Shown here in pieces: positions 53,301 to 60,796 of a stretch of 64,000 bases of DNA. A program made the translations under genes and the position numbers. The first letter of the stretch is position 1. Every line of letters starts with the position of its first letter. The notes beneath the pieces were generated by a model that saw only the letters and a program-made list of their open reading frames with translations, did no database searches and was not told where the DNA came from. The DNA is taken from assembly GCF_949628215.1 (NCBI RefSeq), contig NC_134277.1:124669963-124733962 (forward strand), written 5' to 3'. Source of the DNA: Phalacrocorax aristotelis. Taxonomy: Eukaryota; Chordata; Aves; Suliformes; Phalacrocoracidae.

Positions 53301-56300
53301 TTAAAAAAAAAAAAATTTTTCCACAGCCTACTTTTGAAGTGAGCAGTGAACACAGTGGCAAACCAGTAATATGTACAGCTGTCATACCTAAACATTTCAC
53401 TTTTGTGCCACAGTATACACAGAAAACATCAAGAGTCAGCAGTTGTGTGTTATAGTTTGACATTTAGTTTACAGTTATAACCTTCAGAGATGGAAAAAAC
53501 AATATGCCAGTTAATCTTTAGCTTGAACTGACTCTAGTAGCCTGACTTCTCTTGTAGATTCTGACAGCTATTAGTAAGCCAGCATACTTTTGCACTGAAG
53601 AACAGACAGAGCAGAAAAGAACTTCAGAATGCCTTCCTGTCCAACCCAGACTCCAATGCTGTTGTGACTGATGCAATCTTTGAAGCATCTTTATACACAT
53701 ACAACTGTCACAGCCAGATTTGAAGAAAAAATACTTCATCAGAATTTCTTGTGAAGCTCTTAGATTCCAACTACACAAATACTACCTCCAGTTTAAGGAG
53801 CACAAATTACATTATGCCTGAGTTGATGTGTTAACAGGTAAAACAAGCTTAAAAATCTCTCCTCTAATGTAAAAACATCTGAAGACTTGAAGTACACCTC
53901 CATGTACTTATATGCAAGCTCACCACACTAAATGCACAGACTGCCATAACAGGAGCTCAAAAGGAAGCAAGAGAAGTGTCCTTCAAAATCAGCAGCAGCC
54001 CATCTTCCTTCTACTCTATAGACCAGAACAAACTGCTGTGACCTGCCTCTAACAGGTGCATCAGAAGCAAGCAGTTTTCACTCATTAATAATGTGTTTCA
54101 TTCCACAAATGAGTCAATATAGCTGCACTAACTGATTCTTCAACAAATCCTCGAAGACACCATCACATACAAACCTGCCCATTATAAGAAGGACACGTCC
54201 AAAACCAGGTATAATTTTGTTTCCTCTTTAGAAGCAACAAAGTTTCTGCTGATATTTTCCAACTAATGATAAGCAAACTCCTCAGCCAAGGAACTACGGT
54301 TATCTTCATGATGCTCCACAGTTCCTCTGGCACCACTTCAGTTCATTCTTGAAACCACCTTAGCCAGACAGCCAGGATGTTATCAGTAAATACAAGACAC
54401 AAAGATTACACTTATTTCAGAACAATAATCAAACAGGACACACTGTCATTGACAGAAAGAGGGCACCAGGCGTTGAACAGTCTCGCAATAGCACCACAAA
54501 CACTAGCTAGATGCACTACAGTTGCCTCCAAAACCTGGCTAACATCAAAGAAAGAAAATAACTCATTCATTCTTCTTTCATGGATTCCAGAACATAACAA
54601 AGTCAAATTCTACATGTAGAATCTGAAAAAAGAACCATCAACCCTGCCTCCTGGTCAAAAGAAGTTACATAGAAATTTGCTGATGGATAAACAAACAAGA
54701 GTCCCCCATCCTTACTCAGTACCAGAGACAGAGAACCCCGAGAATGATGGCAAATTATAAATGGTAGACCACATAAAGCACAGTCAAGTAATTAATACTA
54801 TATATGTATTCAAAATACAACTGCTTGCCAAACAGAACCGTCCCCTATACTAACAAAAGCAACAGATGAATCTCACCAGCCTCCTAGTCTGAATCACTAG
54901 AGATGCGGTAAAAAAAGACTATCCCACATCCACTTGAATTGACAGTGAACAATTGTACTCCCATTTTCATCCCAAATAACTGCAAACTAGCTGTTCACTT
55001 GCCACAGGGACAGCACAGGAACAGCTGCCCAGGCTTCCCCAACACGCTTCCTATCAGGCAGATAACAGGGCACAGAGTAACAGCAAAAGCCATTTAGATT
55101 GTTTGACAAATACTTGCTAGCTGCCACTGTCAAGTTACCACAGCAACCTCACTCTTTCACCTGCAAAGCCACTGTAATGTCACACTGCGAACTGAACAAG
55201 GAACTGATACATCTCAAAAAACAGCTTAGAAAAAGGAAGTTTACTCAACAGATCAGTTCCTTAATCCAGTTTACCACGCAAATATACAATCATAAAGAGA
55301 AAATATAACACAACTGAATGAATGGAAGAGGCAAAACTGAGCTATATAGCACGGGGCAAAGCAGGTAGTCATTAATGAGATTCTACCATGTTAGCATTTC
55401 TCAGCTTGCAAGTGCACAGTTTTGCAACCTTATTTTAATAGGTATAGCATATGTTTATGTATCACAGCTATCTGGAAAAAAAAAAAACCTATCTTTTGCA
55501 AAGTGGTGTAATGTTGATAATCACAAAGCATCATCAGCATGGCTTGTACCTCTAGAATCATCAAGATTTCTGCTACTTCAGTTACAAAGCAATGAACACT
55601 GAAGTAGTTTGCTATTATACATAGACCCTCAAGAGGTAATACTAATTTACACTTTGCCAATGTTATTCATAGATACTGGTCACGAGGAATGCTGGGATGC
55701 ATTTCACTTCACAGTACAGAGGACTAATAAAAGTCCATTTCTCCTCCCTGTTCCCTACCTCATGCACAAAACTATTTTCCTCAGCTTGTCCCTATACACT
55801 CTCTGGACAATATTTCTCTTGCTACACCTAGTGTCATTATATACCTTCCAAAGTAAACTCTGAGCTTATCTGAAATGGCAGCATAGCTCTCCTAACACTG
55901 AAGTATTTGTTTCAGCCTACTCCCTGATTCACTTGTTTCAGTTGCTCTCCAGCACTTCCTTTATTCTTCTTTAGTTAAGATACAGCTTATTTTCCTGGAC
56001 TACCAGACCAGTTTTCTAGTACAATTTGTATTCACGCATAAGGCACTTCAGCAATAGAGGTAACATACCTACAGATAAGACAACTCTTACTGTAAAGCTG
56101 ACTTACATCAGTACTCATCCAGTAAGGATAAAATTGAGAACGGTAGTTGAATGATAAGGAGGAAAAAAATGGAGTTTTAACAAATAACATTTGCACAGAT
56201 GTGTGGCATTACAGCATTTAGTTCACAGAAGGAGAGTTCCCTTTCTTGTAATAAATCATAAGAAAATTTTCCCCAACCATTTCCATTTAATGTAGACTTT

Positions 56301-56536
56301 TTCCAACTATTTTCATGGGACCAAGACAGAACGTTCCTCACTGTAACCTCATGTTCCAATGTAACCCCAAATCATGAGAAGTCTAACACCTAAGAATGAA
56401 AAGAAAAAAAATTGTGGAAACTTTTTACTTACTGGAGATATGACTGCCAGTTTACTTTGTTTGCCCGAACTTCAGCAGCTTTGGCAGCAATGATGTTTGT
56501 TGGGACAGCAGCATCTACAGCACCTCGGATATCCAT
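8260..56536 (-). CDS. ATP6V1H: ATP6V1H, V-type H+-ATPase subunit H (13 coding exons, 480 aa)
   Basis: Subunit H sits at the interface of the cytosolic V1 and membrane V0 sectors of the vacuolar proton pump. It is needed for coupled proton pumping and silences ATP hydrolysis by free V1; mammalian H also binds the AP-2 adaptor. Exons (high to low): 56536-56433, 48572-48470, 46998-46909, 42295-42182, 39093-38989, 37914-37861, 35074-34977, 33527-33335, 29970-29792, 28965-28840, 26172-26071, 21492-21379, 8320-8260. They total 1443 nt, all introns are GT-AG and phases fit. The product is nearly identical in character to human subunit H (483 aa) from [12 protein letters not shown] to its C-terminus. 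The family fold is HEAT/armadillo-like helical repeats in two domains; I see no signal peptide or membrane segment. The start is fixed by an in-frame stop at 56549-56551, so the human N-terminal MTK is absent. No frameshift or missing residue was found. Confidence 0.97.
9913..9931 (-). repeat. C8-G-C7-G-CC tract, G-rich on the gene strand
   Basis: On the sense (minus) strand this reads as long G runs that could fold into a G-quadruplex in the pre-mRNA of intron 13. Homopolymer length in an assembly is often unreliable. Confidence 0.55.
14506..14523. repeat. 18-bp perfect AT palindrome
   Basis: TATATTTTTAAAAATATA equals its own reverse complement and lies in a longer AT-rich patch. Such patches are common in introns and no function is implied. 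Confidence 0.5.
21379..21492 (-). CDS. ATP6V1H: ATP6V1H exon 13, residues 423-460
   Basis: It completes Arg423 and encodes [18 protein letters not shown] through QKLMVHN, ending in TG of a split Trp codon. The acceptor is TCTCTTTCAG and the donor GTATGT. Confidence 0.96.
21493..26070 (-). other. ATP6V1H: ATP6V1H intron 12 (4.6 kb)
   Basis: GT-AG intron. I recognise no gene or transposon. It has a C9-type run at about 21949-21957 and GTTT-rich stretches near 21715-21740. The 119-aa frame at 24639-24998 minus and the 117-aa frame at 25193-25546 minus show no family features. Confidence 0.65.
26071..26172 (-). CDS. ATP6V1H: ATP6V1H exon 12, residues 389-422
   Basis: It completes Lys389 and encodes [18 protein letters not shown] through HYPRGK, part of the C-terminal repeat domain, ending in CG of a split Arg codon. 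The acceptor is CTTTCCTAG and the donor GTAAGA. Confidence 0.96.
26173..28839 (-). other. ATP6V1H: ATP6V1H intron 11 (2.7 kb)
   Basis: GT-AG intron. Apart from the G-rich block described separately I see no repeat family or exon-like sequence. Confidence 0.65.
27700..27801 (+). repeat. G-rich block in intron 11, quadruplex-prone
   Basis: About 100 bp with many runs of 3-7 G on the plus strand, split by T-rich spacers (GGTGGGGGGGATGGGGGG, then TTTTTTTGGGGGGTGGAGGG). Sense RNA would be C/A-rich, while the plus DNA strand or an antisense RNA could form G-quadruplexes. A run of A (about 27655-27668) lies just before it. Confidence 0.55.
28840..28965 (-). CDS. ATP6V1H: ATP6V1H exon 11, residues 347-388
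   Basis: It completes Ser347 and encodes [18 protein letters not shown] through LNEKNYELL, ending in AA of a split Lys codon. The acceptor is TTTGTGTTGCAG and the donor GTAAGT. Confidence 0.96.
28966..29791 (-). other. ATP6V1H: ATP6V1H intron 10 (0.8 kb)
   Basis: The shortest intron, GT-AG. It includes an AT-rich stretch with repeated TATATA and ACCAATRTATA units (about 29700-29750). Nothing else recognised. Confidence 0.65.
29792..29970 (-). CDS. ATP6V1H: ATP6V1H exon 10, residues 288-346
   Basis: It encodes [18 protein letters not shown] through LGESVQDL, with an acidic [11 protein letters not shown] stretch, and ends in AG of a split Ser codon. The acceptor is TTTCCTAG and the donor GTATGC. 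Confidence 0.96.
29971..33334 (-). other. ATP6V1H: ATP6V1H intron 9 (3.4 kb)
   Basis: GT-AG intron with CAAA-type simple sequence at about 30256-30295 and 30613-30655, an A run near 30488-30503 and a T-rich tract at about 31869-31892. No transposon family or exon recognised. Confidence 0.65.
33335..33527 (-). CDS. ATP6V1H: ATP6V1H exon 9, residues 223-287
   Basis: The largest exon (193 nt) completes Cys223 and encodes [16 protein letters not shown] through [10 protein letters not shown], helical repeat sequence around the junction of the two domains. The acceptor is AATTTTTCAG and the donor GTAAGT. Confidence 0.97.
33528..34976 (-). other. ATP6V1H: ATP6V1H intron 8 (1.4 kb)
   Basis: GT-AG intron. 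It contains a 16-bp TA palindrome (33996-34011). Nothing else recognised. Confidence 0.65.
34977..35074 (-). CDS. ATP6V1H: ATP6V1H exon 8, residues 191-222
   Basis: It encodes [16 protein letters not shown] through WVEADGVN and ends in TG of a split Cys codon. The acceptor is TTTTCACCCAG and the donor GTGAGT. Confidence 0.96.
35075..37860 (-). other. ATP6V1H: ATP6V1H intron 7 (2.8 kb)
   Basis: GT-AG intron between cassette exon 7 and exon 8. It holds an A run near 35680-35692 and a T-then-C run near 36048-36061. No transposon recognised. Confidence 0.65.
37861..37914 (-). CDS. ATP6V1H: ATP6V1H exon 7, 54-nt cassette, residues 173-190
   Basis: Exactly 18 codons in phase 0 encode [18 protein letters not shown], a Gly/Ser/Thr-rich loop. 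It corresponds to the segment present in the long and absent from the short mammalian isoform (SFD alpha and beta). Because it is symmetric, skipping it keeps the frame and would give a 462-residue protein. The acceptor is TTTTTTTTGCTAG and the donor GTGAGT. Confidence 0.94.
37915..38988 (-). other. ATP6V1H: ATP6V1H intron 6 (1.1 kb)
   Basis: GT-AG intron upstream of the cassette exon 7. The acceptor side has a long T tract (rc of 37917-37927). Nothing else recognised. Confidence 0.65.
38989..39093 (-). CDS. ATP6V1H: ATP6V1H exon 6, residues 138-172
   Basis: Thirty-five codons in phase 0 encode [18 protein letters not shown] through WIKTQLSSQ. The acceptor is TTCTCTTTCAG and the donor GTAAAA is weak. 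It precedes the cassette exon 7. Confidence 0.96.
39094..42181 (-). other. ATP6V1H: ATP6V1H intron 5 (3.1 kb)
   Basis: GT-AG intron. It contains the solo LTR at about 41245-41715 and two A runs (about 40739-40760 and 41100-41115). No exon-like sequence recognised. Confidence 0.65.
41245..41715 (+). mobile_element. Solo ERV-L-type LTR, diverged
   Basis: It starts TGTACTGGGCTTGGCTGA and ends CAGCACAACA. Along its length it resembles the proviral LTRs: TTTTAGCTGTTGCTGAGCAGTGCTT, GGACTTCTCTGCTTCTCA, TTGTGTGATTGC and TATTAAACTG before a pyrimidine-rich tail. No internal region adjoins it, so it is a solo LTR left by recombination. The flanking 5-mers (ATGGT and GCAGA) do not match, from age or imprecise ends. 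It lies in intron 5, antisense to ATP6V1H. Confidence 0.82.
42182..42295 (-). CDS. ATP6V1H: ATP6V1H exon 5, residues 100-137
   Basis: Thirty-eight codons in phase 0 encode [18 protein letters not shown] through RQDLFTVHM. The acceptor is TTTTTACAG and the donor GTAAGT. Confidence 0.96.
42296..46908 (-). other. ATP6V1H: ATP6V1H intron 4 (4.6 kb)
   Basis: GT-AG intron. A short CCACCG-type repeat lies at about 45888-45908. I recognise no transposon or exon. Confidence 0.65.
46909..46998 (-). CDS. ATP6V1H: ATP6V1H exon 4, residues 70-99
   Basis: Thirty codons in phase 0 encode [16 protein letters not shown] through TMVDDMLQ. The acceptor is TTTTTTTCTAG and the donor GTAGGT. Confidence 0.96.
46999..48469 (-). 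other. ATP6V1H: ATP6V1H intron 3 (1.5 kb)
   Basis: GT-AG intron with a G-run at about 47726-47735 and a C-rich stretch near 47837-47858. No transposon or exon recognised. Confidence 0.65.
48470..48572 (-). CDS. ATP6V1H: ATP6V1H exon 3, residues 35-69
   Basis: It completes Gln35 and encodes [15 protein letters not shown] through LLQTEGNQ. The acceptor is TTTGCTTTTCAG and the donor GTAACT is weaker than the others. An LTR begins only about 30 bp upstream of this acceptor. Confidence 0.96.
48573..56432 (-). other. ATP6V1H: ATP6V1H intron 2 (7.9 kb)
   Basis: GT-AG intron. Its 3' end is occupied by the long LTR at about 48605-49679. Elsewhere there is a T run (about 50780-50795), a (CA)n stretch (about 52636-52648) and an A run (about 53302-53313). 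No other gene or transposon recognised. Confidence 0.65.
48605..49679 (+). mobile_element. Long (about 1.1 kb) avian ERV LTR, probably solo
   Basis: The sequence has the look of a long avian LTR: a GC-rich body of degenerate units of about 50 bp that repeat GGAGCAG and CCCATGG motifs (about 48920-49280), then an AT-rich part with TTTTATTTTGATTTATTC, then a pyrimidine-rich end finishing AGGTCAACCCACCAAACA. The right edge is clear from that terminus. The left edge near 48605 is an estimate. No gag-pol adjoins it. It is antisense to ATP6V1H and ends about 30 bp from the exon 3 acceptor. Confidence 0.75.
56433..56536 (-). CDS. ATP6V1H: ATP6V1H exon 2 (first coding), residues 1-34
   Basis: It encodes [15 protein letters not shown] through VNWQSYL and ends in CA of a split Gln codon. 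The donor is GTAAGT. The exon extends upstream to 56559, where TTTCTAG is the acceptor, so 23 nt of 5' UTR lie in it. ATG is at 56534-56536, and an in-frame TAA lies 15 nt before it. Confidence 0.97.
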
Positions 56537-56559
56537 CTTAGCTGATAATTAAAATGCAC
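56537..56559 (-). other. ATP6V1H: 5' UTR part of ATP6V1H exon 2
   Basis: Twenty-three untranslated bases lie between the acceptor TTTCTAG and the ATG. TAA at 56549-56551 is in frame with the ATG and rules out an N-terminal extension within this exon. Confidence 0.85.
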
Positions 56560-57576
56560 CTAGAAATGCAAGTCAGATTTAAGACCTCTTATTAAAGAGC
56601 AGAGCATCTGTCCAATATTTTAAAGGAAAAAAAGGAAAGCTTGTTTTCAGGTGTCCCATTCCCTAAAACTCACTCAGTACTTTCTGAGAAATCAAAATTT
56701 TATACAGCATCTAAAATGTGACTTCCCTGAAACGAACAAAAATAAACCATACCCACACACTAAAGTGTAACCAATCACAAGTTTCCTAAAATCAAAGATA
56801 TATACCATTTAAACAACTTCCAGTCTTGCAAATTTTGAAGAAATCAAATTAAGCTATTTGAATAAAGACTACTTCTCTGCAATGCCCAAACAGCCCTTCA
56901 GATGACAAGAGCTGTCTTCATTCCAAATCAGGACTGAAGATAAGGTTTAAAATTCCGTGCACACTTCCCTCAGCTCCCATATATTAGGGGTGATTTTGTC
57001 CAGTATTTGTCTAAGAGTGTTTTGACATTAGAAACACATGAACTACAACTTCAGAAAAGAAACACAAGTTATAGAAATTAAAAACCACATTACATGGACT
57101 AATAATAAAATTAAAATCATCACCATCCAGAAATCAAACCAAAAAATAAATATGAACAAAAGCTCTATATCGGGACATACCACATTACCACAGACAGTGA
57201 CCTTCACCACTTCTCCTTTCTCCTTCCTTTATGGTTTAATCTCCACCTGACTTTGATGCCAAAACAACACATGGGTTTGCAGAAGCTTCAGACCCAGACA
57301 GAGCAGGAATTCCTTACAACCTAAACTGCCCCAAGCCTCTCCACGCAGCCTGTCTCCGGACTATTTTGGCTCCCTTTCTAGAAGCAAGCAAGAGCAAACT
57401 GGCACATTCTGTCCAATCCCTAACAAATATACCTCGTTTGTATGACTGAATGAACATATGATTTTAACAAAAGCAAAAAAAGGAACTACCCTGAACAAAT
57501 GGAGCAGCAGAACTGTTCTCCCTTTGAAACTACTTCTGTGAGCAGACACCCACAAGGACAGCACTGTTTACAGGCA

Positions 57577-57930
57577 GAATCACAGAATGGTAGGGGTTGG
57601 AAGGAACCTCTGGAGATCATCTCATCCAGCCCCCCCCTGCTTGAGCAGGGACACCTAGAGCAGGGGTCACAGGAACGTGTCCAGGTGGGTTTTGAATGTC
57701 TCCAGGGAAGGAGATTCCACAACCTCCCTGGGCAGCCTGTTCCCCTGCTCTGTCACCCTCACAGGAAAGAAGTTTTCTCTCATATTGAGGTGGAACTTCC
57801 TGTGTTCCAACTTGTGCCCATGGCCCCTTGTCCGGTCATTGGGCACCACTGAAAAGAGTCTGGCCCCATCCTCTTGATATCCGCCCTTCAGATATTTGTA
57901 AGTAATGGTAAGATCCACCCTCAGTTTACT
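57577..57930 (-). mobile_element. CR1 LINE 3' fragment in intron 1
   Basis: The left edge AGAATCACAGAATGG is the reverse complement of the CR1 tail. The minus-strand frame 57667-57918 carries the CR1 ORF2 C-terminal features ([35 protein letters not shown]). About 350 bp remain. The right edge is approximate. It lies in the same orientation as ATP6V1H. Confidence 0.9.
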
Positions 57931-58268
57931 ACGTTCTTCAGCGATCGCTGAACGTTTCCTAGCTCTGACGTGACCCGGACCGAGCCATCTAAACGCTCCC
58001 CAGGCCGCAGAGAAGGGCAGGGCCGGTGACGGCCGTCTCAGGAGCCCACAGGCTGTACGGTTAGGCCGGACAAGCCGGTAGGCGCCCGGGGCGGGGGCAG
58101 GGAGGCACTCGGCCCCCGCCCTGCCGCCCCCCGCACAGGCTCATAGGGACGGCCGCCTCCGGGGGAGTCCAAACCCCCGGGAGAGCCGCTGCGCCCCTCC
58201 CACCGCCCCGGGCCGCCAGAGCCCCCCTGAGGGGGGGCCGTGCGGCGGCTCGCGCTCGCCCCCACCCC

Positions 58269-58298
58269 GGCACGGCACGGCACGGCACGGCACGGCAC
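58269..58298. repeat. (GGCAC)6 pentanucleotide repeat
   Basis: Six perfect GGCAC units lie in the CpG island about 30 bp inside intron 1. Copy number is likely to vary between individuals; this is an inference from its purity. Confidence 0.9.
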
Positions 58299-58326
58299 GC
58301 CCGTCCGTTCCCCAGCTCCCACTCAC

Positions 58327-58415
58327 CCCACGGGCACACCGGCAGGTGAAGCCGCGAGAGGGGAAGAGAGGAGAAGGGCGCCCGCCCACCGACGCCGCCG
58401 CTCCTGCTGCTGTCG
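58327..58415 (-). other. ATP6V1H: Inferred non-coding exon 1 of ATP6V1H
   Basis: The 3' boundary is set by a strong donor, GGG followed by GTGAGTGGG (58326 downward). The 5' boundary is a guess, since no TSS element fixes it. A separate 5' UTR exon is required because exon 2 begins with an acceptor 23 nt before the ATG, and the mammalian gene likewise has a non-coding first exon. Confidence 0.6.
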
Positions 58416-58420
58416 CCGCC

Positions 58421-58430
58421 GTCATGTGAC
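58421..58430. promoter_or_regulatory. GTCATGTGAC E-box, CLEAR/M-box-like
   Basis: GTCATGTGAC differs at one central base from the palindromic CLEAR element GTCACGTGAC and contains the TCATGTGA M-box bound by MITF/TFE factors. A second, weaker E-box TCACCTGA lies at 58436-58443. V-ATPase genes, ATP6V1H included, are known TFEB targets in mammals, so nutrient- and lysosome-linked control is likely here. Binding itself is inferred. Confidence 0.7.
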
Positions 58431-58491
58431 GCCGCTCACCTGACCGCCACGGCGGCCTCCGAGGGACAGCTCACGCCGCGAACCGCGCGGT

Positions 58492-58500
58492 GGGCGGGGC
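58492..58500 (+). promoter_or_regulatory. GC box (Sp/KLF type)
   Basis: GGGCGGGGC lies about 70 bp upstream of the E-box on the far side from the gene, a usual position in a TATA-less CpG promoter. Confidence 0.5.
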
Positions 58501-58633
58501 TCGCGCACGGCCCCACCCAGCGGCCGTTAGCGTGGGCGCTCCCCGGCGTACGTCGTGGGTGTGCGTGTCTCGGCGTACTTGATAGTATATACGTATTTAG
58601 AGTGCACATTTATGCACACACACATATTTAGAT

Positions 58634-58845
58634 TGGCTATTAGGAAAAATGTCTTCACTGAAAGAGTGGTCAGGCATTGGACCAGGCTGCCCAGAGAGGT
58701 GGTGGAGTCACCATCCCTGGAGGTATTTAAAAGACGTGTAGACCTGGCACTTCAGGGCATGGTTTAGGAGACATGGTGGTGTTGGGTTGGCAGTTGGACT
58801 TGATCTTAGAGGTCTTTTCCAACCTTAATGATTTTATGATTCTAT
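58634..58845 (+). mobile_element. CR1 LINE 3' fragment upstream of the promoter
   Basis: It reads on the plus strand through TTGGACCAGGCTGCCCAGAG and GGTCTTTTCCAACCTTAATG to a tail ATGATTCTAT, the CR1 3' end. The frame contains [19 protein letters not shown] of the ORF2 C-terminus. About 210 bp remain; the left edge is approximate. Confidence 0.9.
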
Positions 58846-59931
58846 ATACATATGAATATGATTTTACATGGGGATGCAACCCCGTACCAAGAAGACTGAT
58901 GGTGGGCTACAGCTCACCCACGCTTCCACAGAGAGAACAGGAGACAGGCCAGGAAGGGCTGAGGGGCTCCCCTGGGTGCTCCCCCTCGGGGCCAGTGCCT
59001 CCAGGACCCCTGGGGAGCCCCTGCAGTTCTCCCCTTGGTCCTGCCCAGGCAAGGGGCCGCCAAGCTCAGGAGGGAGCCCTGGGAGGGGAAGGGGCCAGGG
59101 ACATGGTGGGCAATGCCCCTGGTGCTGAAATGCCTCCTTGTCCTCCGGATTTTTTTTTTTCCAGTACCAAGCATTTTCTTGCTTTCTGCCTCTCATGCCG
59201 CAATGGGGCATGTTTGCTCTTTTCTGCACCTTGAAAGAAGGCAGGTGTTCCTGAGCCCCCCTTCTGGCAGAGAGGTCTGGCTGCCCGGCCCATGTTGCGT
59301 TGCGCTGGGTCTCGCAGCCAAGTTTCTCACACCTCTCCCTCACCTCGCGAGCTGCACCACTTTGTGCACCAGGAGCACGCCGTTTCCTTCTTCCCAAGTT
59401 GTATCTCAGTGGGAGATACGCCCTGCACAGCTTCCTCCTTTTTAAAAAATGGCCCGCATATGTTGGGCTTTGTCTCTAGAAGCAAAAGGAGCAGGAAACT
59501 TTTCAGACTAAAAGCCCAAGTATTTCAGAAACCACAGGCTTAAACTTCCATGTTTCTGAGAAAAAAATTCTGTCTTCAGTTGCTGAGTGAAGTTTTCCAG
59601 TCATACTGTGATGAAATGCATAGACATAGCACTCCTAGTCAGAAATTATCCTGAAGGGTAATTCTGCTAACATATAAGGAAAGAAAGGCAGAGGAGTATA
59701 GGTCAGGATGTTTTATGTGTGAGCAGATCAAGACAGCCAATGTAGAGCTGACCTAGAGATGTCCACAGTTAGCTTTTCATTTTGCTAGTGTCTCTGTATT
59801 TTCAGTTTAGAGGATACACTGTTCTTTAAATTATACCTGGCCAGTACCTCTATTAGTGTCTTTTTAACTCATGAAGAGTTTTCATTACTGTGCCACTGAT
59901 TAATTATATTTCCTCCATAAGAATTTTTCCT
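58846..59931. other. Intergenic sequence upstream of ATP6V1H, partly GC-rich
   Basis: The first 550 bp are GC-rich and carry overlapping open frames on both strands (for example 58864-59397 minus). None has domains or family features; they look like the by-product of high GC. The rest is AT-rich. No repeat family recognised. Confidence 0.55.
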
Positions 59932-60250
59932 TTAAAATGGATCTTTCTTCATACCACAATAAAACTGTTTGATTTCTTTATGCTTTAGCAGAAGAAATCT
60001 CTCTAAGCTGTGTGCATACTCTGTGTCATCTGGTCTGTAGTAAACACATCCATTAATGTGATTCTTTGGATTACCAGCACATGGGGCTTTGAAGTTTAAT
60101 CTAACACATTTGTGTTCTTGCAGGTCACCTACATACTGTGATAAGAAATGCTTACACAGCTCCTGATCTCCAGCATAGAAATTTCCACACAATCTTGAAT
60201 AAAAATCTGTTACTTTGAAAGTTTTTTTGAATCTGATTTTCATTTTGGGC
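59932..60250 (-). CDS. Unidentified exon-like open frame, possible terminal exon
   Basis: A frame on the minus strand runs from a good acceptor (TTCTATCTTTCAG, ending at 60251) to TAA at 59932-59934. It encodes about 105 residues from PKMKIRFKKTFKVTDFY, with six cysteines, balanced charge and the stretch CVYYRPDDTEYAHSLERF. I do not recognise the protein. A second frame on the same strand (60152-60391), after another acceptor-like site (TTCATTCCAG at 60396-60405), encodes a helical charged segment (KEAEQKQEMQNATAQKL) that overlaps it. Either a last exon of an unknown gene, a frameshifted pseudogene, or chance. No clear poly(A) signal was seen near the stop. Confidence 0.3.
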
Positions 60251-60428
60251 CTGAAAGATAGAATTCGGCTTCGTTATAACAAGTTCCTCCTTTATGAGTG
60301 TATGTAACTTCTGTGCCGTGGCATTCTGCATTTCCTGCTTCTGCTCTGCCTCTTTATGGCATGTCTCACCCACCGCTCTTGAGTCCAGCATCAGGCACCT
60401 GGAATGAACACATTCCCCTTTTCCACAG

Positions 60429-60733
60429 TAATTTCAAACCACGCTACCAAGGGTGATACATATGACTCTACCCATTTTATAAAGAAACCAAAGTACAAAG
60501 GATCTACAAGAAAATATGAACAAGGGTTGAAGCTTTTTAAATGGGATTTGCAGAGTGGGGGCATCAAAGGCCTGTACAATGATCCTACAAGCCCTTATCT
60601 AAGCTGGAGGTACATCGGGCTTTCCTTCTGCAAAACTTCCTCAGTTGTTCACAATGATATTTCTGCCCAGACCCCAAACTGTCCCAGCACTGAAAACACT
60701 GACGACTTGGTGCCTTCTCTTACCCAAACCAGG
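60429..60733 (+). CDS. Unidentified exon-like open frame on the plus strand
   Basis: The plus-strand frame 60404-60796 contains an interval bounded by an acceptor-like CATTCCCCTTTTCCACAG and a donor-like CAG/GTATGG. It encodes about 100 residues (for example TYDSTHFIKKPKYKGS and PTSPYLSWRYIGLSFCK) without stops. I recognise no family, and it does not match what I know of RGS20, the gene expected in this direction. Chance is a real alternative. Confidence 0.2.
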
Positions 60734-60796
60734 TATGGTATTCTTCTACCTTCATCCTTCCAACTCAGTCCAATAGCTGTCTCAGAGTTTAAGTAA

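Larger units (their letters stand above)
56560..58326 (-). other. ATP6V1H: ATP6V1H intron 1 (1.8 kb)
   Basis: It runs from the inferred exon 1 donor GTGAGT (58326 downward) to the acceptor of exon 2. It contains a minus-strand CR1 and the gene-proximal half of the CpG island. The donor is an inference from sequence alone. Confidence 0.65.
57940..58560. promoter_or_regulatory. ATP6V1H: CpG-island promoter of ATP6V1H
   Basis: About 600 bp of GC-rich, CpG-dense sequence stand out from the AT-rich surroundings and lie just upstream of the first coding exon. It has a GC box (GGGCGGGGC at 58492-58500), no TATA box near the inferred exon 1, and an E-box of the CLEAR type. This is the expected housekeeping promoter for a proton-pump subunit. 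It could also fire on the plus strand. Confidence 0.85.

Noticed and set aside
58864..59397. 177-codon open frame on the minus strand
   Set aside because: It lies in GC-rich sequence where stops are rare, overlaps frames of similar length on both strands, and has low-complexity Pro/Gly/Arg content with no domain.
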